The notes under the pieces: generated by a model | What the model was told of the DNA's origin: nothing | Seen by the model: only the letters and a program-made list of their open reading frames with translations | Database searches by the model: none | Part shown: positions 8,266 through 16,686 of the stretch, piece by piece | Layout of the letters: each line of letters begins with the position of its first letter | How positions within the stretch are numbered: the stretch's first letter is position 1 | Program-made: the position numbers and the translations under genes | From: Paenibacillus jilunlii | Lineage (GTDB): Bacteria; Bacillota; Bacilli; Paenibacillales; Paenibacillaceae | Assembly: GCF_900102965.1 (NCBI RefSeq) | Contig: NZ_FNGM01000021.1 | Location: 1 to 64,000, forward strand | Reading direction: 5' to 3' | Length of the DNA stretch: 64,000 bases

Positions 8266-8808
8266 TCACTTTCTAAACATCCACCCCGCGTCATCCCTTA
8301 ACAGCTCTTTGGATTTTATATTGATCATCAGTTCTTCTATCGCCGAGCAGGTGGCTAATCCGCAAGTTACAATGGAGGCCGTGGTGAGTCCGAATATACT
8401 GTACAGCAACGGGAAGCTGAATAGCGCTAGTCCTGTTGCCTTGTTGGCATAGGTGTGGAGAAAAGACAATGCGTGGTATTTAACATATCCGACCAGCAAT
8501 GAGCCCAGGCGAACCAGAGCAACAGCGGCTATCCAGCAGATGACCCACAGGGAGAGCTGAAGAATCGGAAGGAAGACAGCCAGGAGAGCTGCTATAAAAA
8601 CAACATCCGCGACACTGTCTATACTGGCACCTAAAGGACTGGTGCTGTTGGTCTTTCTTGCGATATATCCATCGAGCACATCACTTGCTCCGCATACAAA
8701 ATAGAGGCCAAAAAATATGGCGGATAATGGTTGCACAACGAGCAGCAGCAGAGAGCACAGTATCCTCAGGGCAGAGAGTATATTGGGTATATGTTTTATC
8801 CGTCCCAC
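8266..8808 (-). CDS. CDP-alcohol phosphatidyltransferase, copy 1
   Basis: An integral membrane enzyme of phospholipid synthesis that moves a phosphatidyl group from CDP-diacylglycerol to an alcohol. The full CDP-OH-P motif is present: SDVLDGYIARKTNS followed by G and two Asp (GASIDSVAD). About five or six hydrophobic helices follow. It is close in sequence to the gene at 24235, including DNA upstream of the coding start. The start is unclear: a GTG at 8808 is used here; an ATG at 8865 lies directly on a TATAAT box and lacks a binding site; and AGGTGG sits five bases before an ATA at 8799, where relatives begin M-K-H-I-P-N. Alcohol substrate unknown. Confidence 0.85.
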   Translation of the reverse strand: MGRIKHIPNILSALRILCSLLLLVVQPLSAIFFGLYFVCGASDVLDGYIARKTNSTSPLGASIDSVADVVFIAALLAVFLPILQLSLWVICWIAAVALVRLGSLLVGYVKYHALSFLHTYANKATGLALFSFPLLYSIFGLTTASIVTCGLATCSAIEELMINIKSKELLRDDAGWMFRK

Positions 8809-8865
8809 CTCATCACACGTGGATTCTAGGCATGGGTCAGCAATTAATGCTGCATAGGCGTTCAT

Positions 8866-8874
8866 ATTATATCA
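8866..8874 (-). promoter_or_regulatory. Extended -10 promoter for phosphatidyltransferase copy 1
   Basis: The minus strand reads TGATATAAT, a perfect TATAAT with the upstream TG of an extended -10 element. No convincing -35 box is seen. If used, transcription begins near 8860, which argues against the ATG at 8865 as start codon. Confidence 0.4.
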
Positions 8875-8946
8875 TAGGCGTTATCGTTCATGAGGAAGAA
8901 ATCCCCATTTTGCAGTATAATCGGAAAGGGAAATGGAGGGGAGACA

Positions 8947-9660
8947 ATGAACGACACGATATTGATCATAGAAGATGAAGCAGGAATTGCCAGCATGCTG
9001 GAGCTGCTGCTGTCCAGGGAAGGGTATTCTTCCGTCCTTACCGCGACTAACGGGGCGGAGGCGATGAGCCTGCTGGACAGCCGGGAGCCGGATATTATTT
9101 TGCTGGATGTGATGCTTCCGGACTGCAACGGCTTCGAGCTGTGTCTGGAGCTGCGCAAAAAAACAAACGCCCCGGTCTTATTTCTGACATCGAGAGCTGC
9201 CGATTATGACAAGCTGACCGGATTTGCAATGGGCGGGGATGATTATATTACCAAGCCGTTCAACTCCCTGGAGGTGGTGGCGCGGATCAAAGCCCAGCTT
9301 GCCAGAAAAAGACTTTATCAGCAGGAGGCTCCGGCTGCCTGTTACGCTTTTGCTGATTTTGAGATCAGCAAGGATACCGGGGCGCTGACGGTGCGCGGCC
9401 AGCAGGTTCATTGTACGGCTAAGGAGTTCGCGCTGCTGCTGTTTTTTGCCGAGCATCCGGGCCGGCTTTTTACAACAGCCCAGCTCTATGAGCAGGTCTG
9501 GGGTGAAATGCTGCTAGGCGATGAGAAAACGGTTGTGATTTATATTTCCAAAATAAGAAATAAGATAGAACGGGACCCGAAGCAGCCCCGTTATATTGTT
9601 AATTTCCGCGGGTTAGGCTACAAATTTATTCCGGACCCCGTGCCGGCTGAACAAGCATGA
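8947..9660 (+). CDS. OmpR/VanR-type response regulator
   Basis: 237 residues from the ATG at 8947, which has GGAGGGGAG just upstream. The receiver domain shows the acidic pair Glu9-Asp10, phospho-acceptor Asp54 (IILLDVMLP) and Lys103 (YITKPF). The C-terminal winged helix (about 140-232) has the OmpR signature ending NKIERDPKQPRYIVNFRGLGYKF. The stop overlaps the start of the kinase gene by four bases, so the two are translationally coupled. Downstream ABC genes suggest that it controls an antimicrobial-peptide detoxification transporter. Confidence 0.93.
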   Translation: MNDTILIIEDEAGIASMLELLLSREGYSSVLTATNGAEAMSLLDSREPDIILLDVMLPDCNGFELCLELRKKTNAPVLFLTSRAADYDKLTGFAMGGDDYITKPFNSLEVVARIKAQLARKRLYQQEAPAACYAFADFEISKDTGALTVRGQQVHCTAKEFALLLFFAEHPGRLFTTAQLYEQVWGEMLLGDEKTVVIYISKIRNKIERDPKQPRYIVNFRGLGYKFIPDPVPAEQA

Positions 9661-10754
9661 AAGGGATTCTTCGTGTCGGCTTGCGGCTGCTGCTCTTTCT
9701 GCTGGTGCTGTTCGTAGGTGCTGTTGTCATCTGGCTCGTTCTGTTTATTCTTTTTCTTTTTTTGCGTGATCTGGTTCCATGGCTGAAGGGGTTTCGGTTC
9801 ATGCAGTTTCAAATCTGGAGCTTCCTGGCTGTGTGCTTGGCTGCGCTTGCCTTCTATCTGTGGAGCCTGATGAAGCCGGTTTTTTATATGCTGACCTGGC
9901 TGAAGCGGCTGGCACAAGGCCACTATGATGAACCTTCGCGGAGCAATTGGCGCGGCCGCCCCCTTTCCGGAAATCAGCTCAAGCTCCCTTATACTCTCTT
10001 TAGGGAAATCATCGGGCAGATGTCCACGTTGACCCTTGCGCTGCAGCAGACAGAGGAAGAAAGGCGCGAATTGGATGAGAAGCGCAAAAGCTGGATTGCG
10101 GGTGTGCGGCATGATCTGAAAACCCCGCTGGCTTATATTCGCGGTTACAGCTCCATGATTGCGGCTGCTGACCAATATTCGTGGTCCACTGCGGAAATCA
10201 TCCAGTTCGGCTCCTTAATGGAACAAAAGACGATCCAGGTGGAGCAGCTGATTGAAGATATGAATGCTTCTTATCAGCTGGACGGCAGCGAGGTTCCGCT
10301 CTCACAGGAGACAACGGAGATGGCAGGGTTTATCAGGCAGATTGTTACCGATGTCGCCGATCATCCGCTGGCTGCACAGCATACCTTTGCCTTCAATACG
10401 GTCGGGGAGAAATGCCTGGGTATCGATAAACGCATGATTCGGCGGGCGCTGCACAATTTGCTGTGGAATGCGGTGGTTCACAATCCCGGAGGGTGCCATA
10501 TTGAAACTGAAGTATACTGGGATCAGCACGGACTGACGGTTGAGATCCGCGACAATGGGACGGGAATCGATGCGGGGACGCTAGAGCGGCTGAGCGCTGC
10601 TGAAGACAATGTGTTGTCGGCGCGGGCCAGATTGGCGGGCTCCGGCCTGGGCATGGTGCTGGCAAAAGATTTTGTAACACGGCATGGCGGCACAATGACG
10701 ATACATAGTAAACCGCAGCAAGGAACGCACATCACCCTTTTTTTTCTGTTTTGA
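9657..10754 (+). CDS. Sensor histidine kinase partner of the upstream regulator
   Basis: 365 residues. Two hydrophobic segments (about 8-36 and 52-79) are separated by only a short loop, so there is almost no extracellular sensor; kinases of this shape often sense through a partner transporter or within the membrane. The H-box is GVRHDLKTPLAYIRGY with His152. The ATPase domain has the N-box NLLWNAVVHNP and the G-boxes EIRDNGTGID and GSGLGMVLAK. It overlaps the regulator by ATGA and precedes a three-gene ABC transporter. Confidence 0.92.
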   Translation: MKGILRVGLRLLLFLLVLFVGAVVIWLVLFILFLFLRDLVPWLKGFRFMQFQIWSFLAVCLAALAFYLWSLMKPVFYMLTWLKRLAQGHYDEPSRSNWRGRPLSGNQLKLPYTLFREIIGQMSTLTLALQQTEEERRELDEKRKSWIAGVRHDLKTPLAYIRGYSSMIAAADQYSWSTAEIIQFGSLMEQKTIQVEQLIEDMNASYQLDGSEVPLSQETTEMAGFIRQIVTDVADHPLAAQHTFAFNTVGEKCLGIDKRMIRRALHNLLWNAVVHNPGGCHIETEVYWDQHGLTVEIRDNGTGIDAGTLERLSAAEDNVLSARARLAGSGLGMVLAKDFVTRHGGTMTIHSKPQQGTHITLFFLF

Positions 10755-10760
10755 AAGCAG

Positions 10761-10797
10761 GCCGGACCCCATTTTTGGGGTGCCGGTCTTGTTTTTT
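10761..10797 (+). terminator. Terminator between kinase and ABC transporter genes
   Basis: GCCGGACCCC and GGGGTGCCGG enclose an ATTTTT loop and are followed by TCTTGTTTTTT. It separates the two-component system from the transporter operon, which therefore needs its own promoter in 10798-10880. Confidence 0.8.
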
Positions 10798-10880
10798 ACT
10801 TGATTTTTACTTTTCTTTACCCCGCTGCTACTTCCAGCGGCTATGATAGTCTCCATATTACAGATATGAGGTGACAGGAG

Positions 10881-11792
10881 ATGCCGCAACTTATAGTGGA
10901 GACCAAAGGGCTGACCCGCCGCTTCGGCGAACAGGTGCCGGTTAATGAAGTGAACCTGGAGGTTCCGGAGGGAAAGATCTACGGTTTTTTGGGGCCGAAC
11001 GGTGCTGGAAAGACTACAACGATCAAAATGCTGCTGGGCTTGCTCCGCGCAGATGCCGGGACGATCCGCATGTTTGGACAAGAGATGCCGGAGAACAGTC
11101 TGGACATTTTGCGCAAGGTAGGCTCTCTGGTAGAGAACCCGTCCTATTACGGCCATCTGACCGGGTACAAAAATTTGAAAATACTGAGCACCCTGCTGAA
11201 GCTGCCCGACCGGCGCATCGGTGAGGTATTGGAAATTGTGCGGCTGACGTCAAGCGCGGACCGCAAAGTGAGCGGATATTCCCTGGGCATGAAGCAGCGG
11301 CTCGGTATAGCAGCAGCCTTGCTGCGGGGGCCGCAGCTGCTGATCCTGGATGAGCCGACCAACGGCCTGGACCCCGCGGGCATCCAGGAAATAAGGCATC
11401 TGATGCTGTCGCTGGCCCATGATCAGGGAATGACGATCCTGCTGTCCAGCCATCTGCTGAGCGAGGTGGATACGATTGCAGATGAGATCGGGATTATCAG
11501 CAGCGGCCGGCTCGTCTATCAGGGAGCTTTGGAATTGCTGGAGCGGCGGAGGGGCAAAGTGCTGGAATTTGCCGTGGAGCGCCCGGAGGAAGCACTTCGA
11601 ACGTTATTGCTGCAAGGATTCGCTGTGGAGCGGAAAGGCAATATGCTTTCGGTTTCGGCAGAGAAAGCCAGTATGCCGCAGGCAGAGCTGCTCAAGCTGC
11701 TGGGCCCTTATGGGATTATGAATGTACGGGAAATCAGCAAATCGCTGGAAGAGCTGTTCATGGAGCTGACCGGAACAGGAGTCAGCTTATGA
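10881..11792 (+). CDS. ABC transporter ATP-binding protein, lantibiotic immunity (LanF/BcrA) type
   Basis: 303 residues with Walker A GPNGAGKTT at 38-46, signature YSLGMKQRLGIA and Walker B LLILDEPTNGLDP, then the H-loop SSHLLSEVD. The extra C-terminal domain of about 85 residues is usual for the BcrA/NatA type. It starts three genes whose stop/start codons overlap or nearly touch. A kinase/regulator pair lies immediately upstream. Together this is the arrangement of LanFEG or BcrAB loci, which export or expel cell-envelope-active peptides. No lantibiotic biosynthesis gene is seen, so this is probably a stand-alone resistance module. Confidence 0.88.
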   Translation: MPQLIVETKGLTRRFGEQVPVNEVNLEVPEGKIYGFLGPNGAGKTTTIKMLLGLLRADAGTIRMFGQEMPENSLDILRKVGSLVENPSYYGHLTGYKNLKILSTLLKLPDRRIGEVLEIVRLTSSADRKVSGYSLGMKQRLGIAAALLRGPQLLILDEPTNGLDPAGIQEIRHLMLSLAHDQGMTILLSSHLLSEVDTIADEIGIISSGRLVYQGALELLERRRGKVLEFAVERPEEALRTLLLQGFAVERKGNMLSVSAEKASMPQAELLKLLGPYGIMNVREISKSLEELFMELTGTGVSL

Positions 11793-12496
11793 TGTGGCGG
11801 GCCCTGCGGGCCGAAGGTATGCGGCTCAAACCTGCGGCCCGCTGGCTGCCGGTTATCAGCTCCGGGCTGTTCATCGCGTTTATGGCGCTGGAATGGTACC
11901 TCTATTTCAAAGGCCCGGCAGGGGTATACAGCGTATTCAATGTGATGTATATGTTTCTGGGCTTCATAATGCTGCTAAACACCGCGTTACTCGCTGGCAT
12001 GATTGCCGGGCTGGAACACGAATCCAACAGCTGGAAGCAGCTGCTGACCCTGCCAGTATCCCGCGCTGTTTTTTATTGGGCCAAGGCACTGTGGGTTCTT
12101 GTCCTGCTGCTCTGTACTGTCTTGCTGATTACTGCCGGCCTGCTTCTGCTCTGGGTCTGCTACACCTCCGAACCGCTGCCGTTCCAGTTCCTGATCAAGC
12201 AGATCGTGTACAGCTTTCTCGCCTCAACTGCGGTGCTGGGGCTGCAGATGTGGCTGTCCATCCAATTCTCGAACCAGGCCATTCCGATGTCTATCGGCTT
12301 ACTGGGCGCTGTGTCTGGCCTATTCATCGCGCGGGACAGCGGTGCAGCATTGTGGACCTGGGTGTGGCCATGGGCCTATCCGACCTTGTCCAGTCCGTTC
12401 ATGGCACATCCCGGGAGGTGGATTGGCATTAGCGCAGGTTTGGGAATGGTGCTGCTAGCCGCCGGGACCCTGCACTTCAAAAACAAACAATTCTGA
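11789..12496 (+). CDS. ABC-2 type permease subunit 1 (LanE-like)
   Basis: 235 residues, six predicted hydrophobic segments, no domain other than the membrane one. GLEHESNSWKQLLTLPVSRAVFYWAKALW is the typical cytoplasmic loop of lantibiotic-immunity permeases (E-x-x-x-x-x-W-K-x-L-x-x-L-P-V). It overlaps the ATPase gene by four bases. Paralogue of the next gene, consistent with a heterodimeric channel. Confidence 0.82.
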   Translation: MMWRALRAEGMRLKPAARWLPVISSGLFIAFMALEWYLYFKGPAGVYSVFNVMYMFLGFIMLLNTALLAGMIAGLEHESNSWKQLLTLPVSRAVFYWAKALWVLVLLLCTVLLITAGLLLLWVCYTSEPLPFQFLIKQIVYSFLASTAVLGLQMWLSIQFSNQAIPMSIGLLGAVSGLFIARDSGAALWTWVWPWAYPTLSSPFMAHPGRWIGISAGLGMVLLAAGTLHFKNKQF

Positions 12497-12513
12497 TTAA
12501 CAGGGGTGTGATT

Positions 12514-13254
12514 ATGGAATATTTGATGAAAGCCGAACGGATGAAGCTGCAGTATCCCCTCATCCTCATCCTGCTCCTCATCGGTACGCTGGGAACGGTG
12601 ATGCTCGGAATCAATAGTTTAAATTCAGAAAATTTTGCCGGTTTTTATGTACGCGGCTGGAAAACCTTCTATCTGCATATGGCCAGCTTTCACGGCTTGT
12701 TTTTATATCCGCTGTATGCCGGGGTGCTGGCTTCTTTTATCTGCCGTTATGAGCATATTAACGGGGGCTGGAAACAGCTGTTTTGCCTGCCTGTTCCCCG
12801 TTCCCGTGTCTATTATGCCAAATTGGGAACGCTCATGCTGCTATTAGGTTTGATTCAATTGCTTTTTGCCGGGTCCTATCTGCTCGCGGGAGAACTGCTT
12901 CAATTGGGGAACGATTTGGATGTTGCCGAATTGATCACCGGTACGGTTGGGGGCTGGCTGGCTATCCTGCCGTTTGCGGCGCTGCAGTTATGGGTGTCCA
13001 TGCGCTTGAAGTCGTTTGTGTCCTCTCTGATTTTATCGGCTTCGATCGTGATAGCCAATATTGTGCTTACCGGGCTTCATGCTTCGGTCGGCGCCTGGTT
13101 TCCTTCCACAACAGCCTACTACGCGATGTATCCAAGGGGAACCGCTTTGTCACCCCGGCTGGATGTGATCCCATTCATTCTCATTGTGGCCGCAACCTCT
13201 GCTGCTTACATCTGGGCGGGCCGCCGTTCGCTTATGCGTGGGGCTCAGCTATAG
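12514..13254 (+). CDS. ABC-2 type permease subunit 2 (LanG-like)
   Basis: 246 residues from the ATG at 12514, placed seven bases after AGGGGTG; an in-frame GTG at 12508 is possible. Six hydrophobic segments and the loop HINGGWKQLFCLPVPRSRVYYAKLG match the family pattern of the preceding permease. It lies 17 bp after that gene and ends the operon; a hairpin with a T-run follows at 13328. Confidence 0.82.
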   Translation: MEYLMKAERMKLQYPLILILLLIGTLGTVMLGINSLNSENFAGFYVRGWKTFYLHMASFHGLFLYPLYAGVLASFICRYEHINGGWKQLFCLPVPRSRVYYAKLGTLMLLLGLIQLLFAGSYLLAGELLQLGNDLDVAELITGTVGGWLAILPFAALQLWVSMRLKSFVSSLILSASIVIANIVLTGLHASVGAWFPSTTAYYAMYPRGTALSPRLDVIPFILIVAATSAAYIWAGRRSLMRGAQL

Positions 13255-13327
13255 AGCAGATCTCACTGCTTTCGAGAAATGGAGCAAAATAGAGTAAATC
13301 ACCGGCCGCTTAAGAGCGAAACCCAAG

Positions 13328-13361
13328 AATGCGCCTTCATTCGTGAAGTGGTGGCATTTTT
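13328..13361 (+). terminator. Terminator of the LanFEG-like operon
   Basis: AATGC...GCATT forms the base, and TTCA-TTCG-TGAA forms a tetraloop-capped inner stem; the 3' arm runs into TTTTT. It lies 74 bp after the last permease and well before the riboswitch. Confidence 0.5.
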
Positions 13362-13452
13362 GGCTTCTTTTGTCACAAGCAACGTTTTACATTAAACGGC
13401 TACAGGCGTAAGATTCAAATCAGCAACCGAATGAAATATAACTGTTCTCAAA

Positions 13453-13620
13453 TGGCTGAATTCCGGTACTGGGAACGGGGGAACCAATGGTGAATGCGGC
13501 TTTTGCTGGGATAGCTTCCGCTCACCTGGGGTGAATCCTTGCAGCGTGCTGACAAGCCGCTTCTTGCAAGGTAGGGCAATCTCGCTGCCCGAATCCGTCA
13601 GCTAACCCCGTAAGCCTCGA
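13453..13620 (+). ncRNA. Cyclic di-AMP (ydaO/yuaA) riboswitch aptamer
   Basis: Conserved blocks of this RNA class appear in order: GGGAACGGGGGAACCAA, then GGGGTGAATCC, then AGGGCAATCTCGCTGCCCG, then GAATCCGTCAGCTAACCCCG and GTAAGCC. The outer stem pairs GGCT near 13454 with AGCC near 13613. In characterised cases c-di-AMP binding shuts off expression of ion, osmolyte or wall genes. Here a terminator hairpin at 13653-13688 follows, and the first genes downstream encode NfeD and flotillin. Aptamer identity is based on sequence blocks recalled from the family, not on a covariance search. Confidence 0.85.
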
Positions 13621-13652
13621 AGAGAGAGGATGAGCGCCATGATCGATTAACC

Positions 13653-13688
13653 GACCACGGAGAGCCCTGCCGCTTCTGTGGTCTTTTT
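13653..13688 (+). terminator. Expression-platform terminator of the c-di-AMP riboswitch
   Basis: GACCAC and GTGGTC form the stem around AGAGCCCTGCCGCTTCT, and TTTTT follows directly. Its place 35 bp after the aptamer suits a ligand-controlled terminator that stops transcription when c-di-AMP is bound. Confidence 0.75.
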
Positions 13689-13781
13689 GCTGTGCATGCA
13701 AGAAGGGAAGACGGTATCTATTAGAAATCTGTAAATCGTATAACAACGAGATTTGGAGTATTTTGATACTATCTAAACTGC

Positions 13782-14336
13782 TTGAAAGGAGGGATAGTTA
13801 TCGTTACTGTATTTATCGTGTGCTTCTGGGTGGGACTATTGCTCCTCCTGAGCGGCGGATTTCATGGGCATGGCCTGGCGGGTCATATGCATGTGGGAGG
13901 CGGCGATGCTGGTGGTCCGGGCTTTGTGCCCATACTCCCGCTGATGGTGTTTGTCACGGTCTGGGGCGGCACTGGGTATGTGCTTACCCGGTTCAGCGGA
14001 ATGAATAGGCTTGCCGTGGTGCTGATCTGCACCGTGGTTGCCTTGCTGGTCGGCTGTCTGATGTATGCAGTGCTGGCCCGGGTGATGACCCGGTATGACA
14101 ACAGCATGAATGAATTGGATTATGAGCAGGCGGGGCAACTCGGGTATATCAGCATTTCTGCAGCGGATGGAGCAGTTGGAGAAATGAAATATGTGCTGCA
14201 TGGAACGATGCGCTCCATTGGAGTGCGGGCAGAACCCGGGCAGCAGCTCGTGAGGGGCGACAGGGTGATTATTGTAAAGGTGGAAAAAGGAATGGCGTCT
14301 GTAACCCTCTTCGAGAGGGAAAGCGAACAATTATAA
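13782..14336 (+). CDS. NfeD-family membrane protein (YuaF-like), flotillin partner
   Basis: 184 residues from a TTG at 13782. Three membrane segments (about 6-24, 46-66, 76-98) are followed by a soluble OB-fold-like domain ending LVRGDRVIIVKVEKGMASV, the NfeD pattern. A Gly/His-rich loop (GGFHGHGLAGHMHVGGGDAGG) follows the first segment. The start is uncertain: AAAGGAGGG lies just after the TTG, inside the frame, and seven bases before an ATC, with the next GTG at 13818. NfeD proteins pair with flotillins in membrane microdomains, and floT follows 22 bp later. Confidence 0.82.
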   Translation: MKGGIVIVTVFIVCFWVGLLLLLSGGFHGHGLAGHMHVGGGDAGGPGFVPILPLMVFVTVWGGTGYVLTRFSGMNRLAVVLICTVVALLVGCLMYAVLARVMTRYDNSMNELDYEQAGQLGYISISAADGAVGEMKYVLHGTMRSIGVRAEPGQQLVRGDRVIIVKVEKGMASVTLFERESEQL

Positions 14337-14358
14337 ATAACGGGGAGTGTCGAACCGG

Positions 14359-15780
14359 ATGGTTATGCTCTATTTAATCTCGGGAATTGTTGTTGTTATT
14401 CTGCTGGCTTTGTTCAGTATCGTGAACGCTTATAAAAAGGTTCCGCCCAATCAGGCGATGATTGTCTACGGCCTTGGCGGGAAAAGAGTGGTTCAGGGCG
14501 GCGGGACGTTCGTCATCCCCGGCTTCCAGAACAATAAGACCATCTCCATGATGCTGATGAGCTTCGATGTCATCCCGGCGCAGGCGATGTTCTCCCAGCA
14601 GGGCATCAAGCTCAACCTGGAGGCGGTGGCCCAGATTAAGATAAAAAGCGATCCTACCGCTATTCTGACGGCCAGTGAGCAGTTTATCGACCGGCCGGAA
14701 GAGGACCGCGAGACGATTATTCTGCATTCGGTGGAAGGCCATTTGCGCGGCTTGATCGGACAATTGACGGTGGAATCCATTCTAAAAACTCCCGACGAAA
14801 TCAACAGCAAGATGCGGGAGACCTGCTCGGAAGACCTCGATAAGATGGGGCTTGAGGTAGTCAGCTTCACCATTAAGAAGATTACGGACGACAAAGGATA
14901 TATCGATAACATGGGGGTTCCGGAAATTGAGCGCATCCGCCGCGATGCCAGCATTGCGAAGGCGGAGGCGGAACGCGACATTCAGATCAAGCAGGCCGAA
15001 GCGGAGAAGGAATCCTCGATCGCCAAAGCCAATGCGCATCAGGCTACCATTGAAGCGGGAACCGCCGCCCGCGCCAAGGAATCCCAGTTTGAGAAGGAAT
15101 TGAACATTAAGCAGGCGGACTTTAAGCTGGAGACAGAAGTGAAGAAAGCACAGGCGGACCTTGCGTACGAATTGCAGCAGAACAAAATCAAACAGTCGCT
15201 GGTTACCGAGCAGGTCAAGATCACGCAGATGGAAGCGGAGGCTAACCGGACTGTCCGGGAAATCGAGGTCGAGCTCAGACAGAAGGAACTGGAGGCAACG
15301 GTGATCAAGCCTGCCCAGGCGGAGAACCAGGCTACCATTATGAGAGCGGAAGCAGCCAAGCAGCGGCAAATTCTTGAGGCGGAGGCAGAAGCGGCCACGA
15401 CGACCAAGCGGGGGCTGGCCACAGCGGAAGCCGAGCTGGCGAAAGGGAGAGCCAACGCAGAAATTGTTCAATTGGCCGGGGCGGCGGAAGCGGGAGCGCT
15501 GGAGAAGAAAGCCGAGGCGTACAAACAGTTCACGCAAGCTGCGCTTACCGTGGAATTCCTGAAAGTCCTGCCTGAATTGGCTGAGAAAATCGCTTCTCCG
15601 CTGGCCAAAGTCGATAAGATTACAGTGATTTCCCAGGATGGAGCTTCATCCGGCGTGAACAAAATTACCAGCGATATCGCCAAAATCATGGCCCAGGTTC
15701 CTGAATTGACTCAGACGCTTACCGGCATGAACGTGACAGAGGCACTCAGCGGGCTGCTTGGGCGGGATAAAGAGCAGTAA
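14359..15780 (+). CDS. floT: Flotillin-like SPFH-domain scaffold protein
   Basis: 473 residues from the ATG at 14359; a GTG at 14347 overlaps the GGGGAG binding site and is less likely. An N-terminal membrane hairpin (about 3-24) precedes an SPFH/Band-7 domain (about 25-200) and a long Ala/Glu-rich coiled coil (about 205-400) with repeated AEAEKE and EIVQLAGAAEAGALEKKAEAYK, typical of YuaG/FloT. Flotillins oligomerise at the inner membrane leaflet and organise signalling and secretion complexes. It is co-transcribed with the NfeD gene, so both should be under the upstream c-di-AMP riboswitch. Confidence 0.93.
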   Translation: MVMLYLISGIVVVILLALFSIVNAYKKVPPNQAMIVYGLGGKRVVQGGGTFVIPGFQNNKTISMMLMSFDVIPAQAMFSQQGIKLNLEAVAQIKIKSDPTAILTASEQFIDRPEEDRETIILHSVEGHLRGLIGQLTVESILKTPDEINSKMRETCSEDLDKMGLEVVSFTIKKITDDKGYIDNMGVPEIERIRRDASIAKAEAERDIQIKQAEAEKESSIAKANAHQATIEAGTAARAKESQFEKELNIKQADFKLETEVKKAQADLAYELQQNKIKQSLVTEQVKITQMEAEANRTVREIEVELRQKELEATVIKPAQAENQATIMRAEAAKQRQILEAEAEAATTTKRGLATAEAELAKGRANAEIVQLAGAAEAGALEKKAEAYKQFTQAALTVEFLKVLPELAEKIASPLAKVDKITVISQDGASSGVNKITSDIAKIMAQVPELTQTLTGMNVTEALSGLLGRDKEQ

Positions 15781-15854
15781 TCTGTAGCTTCGTAAGGTGT
15801 TAATTGTCGCCGATAACATTAAGGAATAAGAAAAATAGCAGGTGAACAATCAAT

Positions 15855-15936
15855 AGTTGGAAAAAGGAAACTTAATTGGGTTATTTTACTCGATCAGGAG
15901 CGAAATGAGCTTAATTAGTGATCCTTTTTCCAACTT
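15855..15936. repeat. 82-bp dispersed inverted-repeat element, complete copy
   Basis: Ends AGTTGGAAAAAGGAAACTTAATT and, inverted, TTAATTAGTGATCCTTTTTCCAACTT surround the core CTCGATCAGGAGCGAAATGAG. It matches the inner element at 196-275 in ends, core and length. It lies between the convergent floT and ABC permease genes. Confidence 0.8.
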
Positions 15937-16029
15937 AAGCTGCGGAAATCCGTGTGCTGGGATAGGGACCCCTGCGCCCCTTCCATTGTTTAAGGCGTGC
16001 GGCGTACCTGTTTGTCCTTCTTTCATTTC

Positions 16030-16686
16030 TTAGTATAAAAGTTCCTTCTTTGAGAAGATCGCATAGCTGATTTTGTACATCATCAAGTTCCATACCAGCG
16101 CTATCACCGGGGAGCAGCACAGCAGGATAAATTTAAGCTGATCTGTGAAAGAAACACCAAAGAAGATAAGAATCTCATATACACCAAAGCAAATTACAGC
16201 GGGAATTATAAAGGAAACAAGTGATAATGTACGAGCTTTTTCTGTACCGAACTTAAATAAGAGAGGGATAGACATACTTCCTAAGATTTCCGCAATCACA
16301 AAACCAACCACAGCCACTACCGGCAGAGTGAGGACGTCGCTCATGTTGCTGTAATCAACTTTACGGACGATGATGCCGCCAATGAAACCAATCACTAGAC
16401 CGATGACAACACCGATAATCGAGAAAATCAGCAGAACGATAAACTTGCTAGCCACTAAGTCTTTTTTGGTAACTGGGGTAACCATAGCATATTTCATCCA
16501 CTTGGAGTTGTCATCAAAGCTGAACGTAGTCATAACCATCATACTGCATAGAATCCCACTCGCGATAATATAGGCTTCCGGTCCACTGAAAGGGACAAAG
16601 ATGAAGGCAAAAACCAGCAGCATAAAAAACATGGATTTTGCGTTGTGTCCAATGTTATATAAATCTTTTAAAATCAAGCTTTTCAT
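16030..16686 (-). CDS. ABC-2 type transporter permease
   Basis: 218 residues with six hydrophobic segments; begins MKSLILKDLYNIGHNAKSMF, the usual opening of short ABC-2 permeases (the ABC2_membrane_5 type). The conserved cytoplasmic stretch WMKYAMVTPVTKKDLVASKF follows the second segment. It touches the ATPase gene upstream (one-base overlap) and forms a GntR-ATPase-permease operon like ytrABC. Substrate unknown. The next 90 bp downstream carry the 82-bp repeat. Confidence 0.85.
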   Translation of the reverse strand: MKSLILKDLYNIGHNAKSMFFMLLVFAFIFVPFSGPEAYIIASGILCSMMVMTTFSFDDNSKWMKYAMVTPVTKKDLVASKFIVLLIFSIIGVVIGLVIGFIGGIIVRKVDYSNMSDVLTLPVVAVVGFVIAEILGSMSIPLLFKFGTEKARTLSLVSFIIPAVICFGVYEILIFFGVSFTDQLKFILLCCSPVIALVWNLMMYKISYAIFSKKELLY

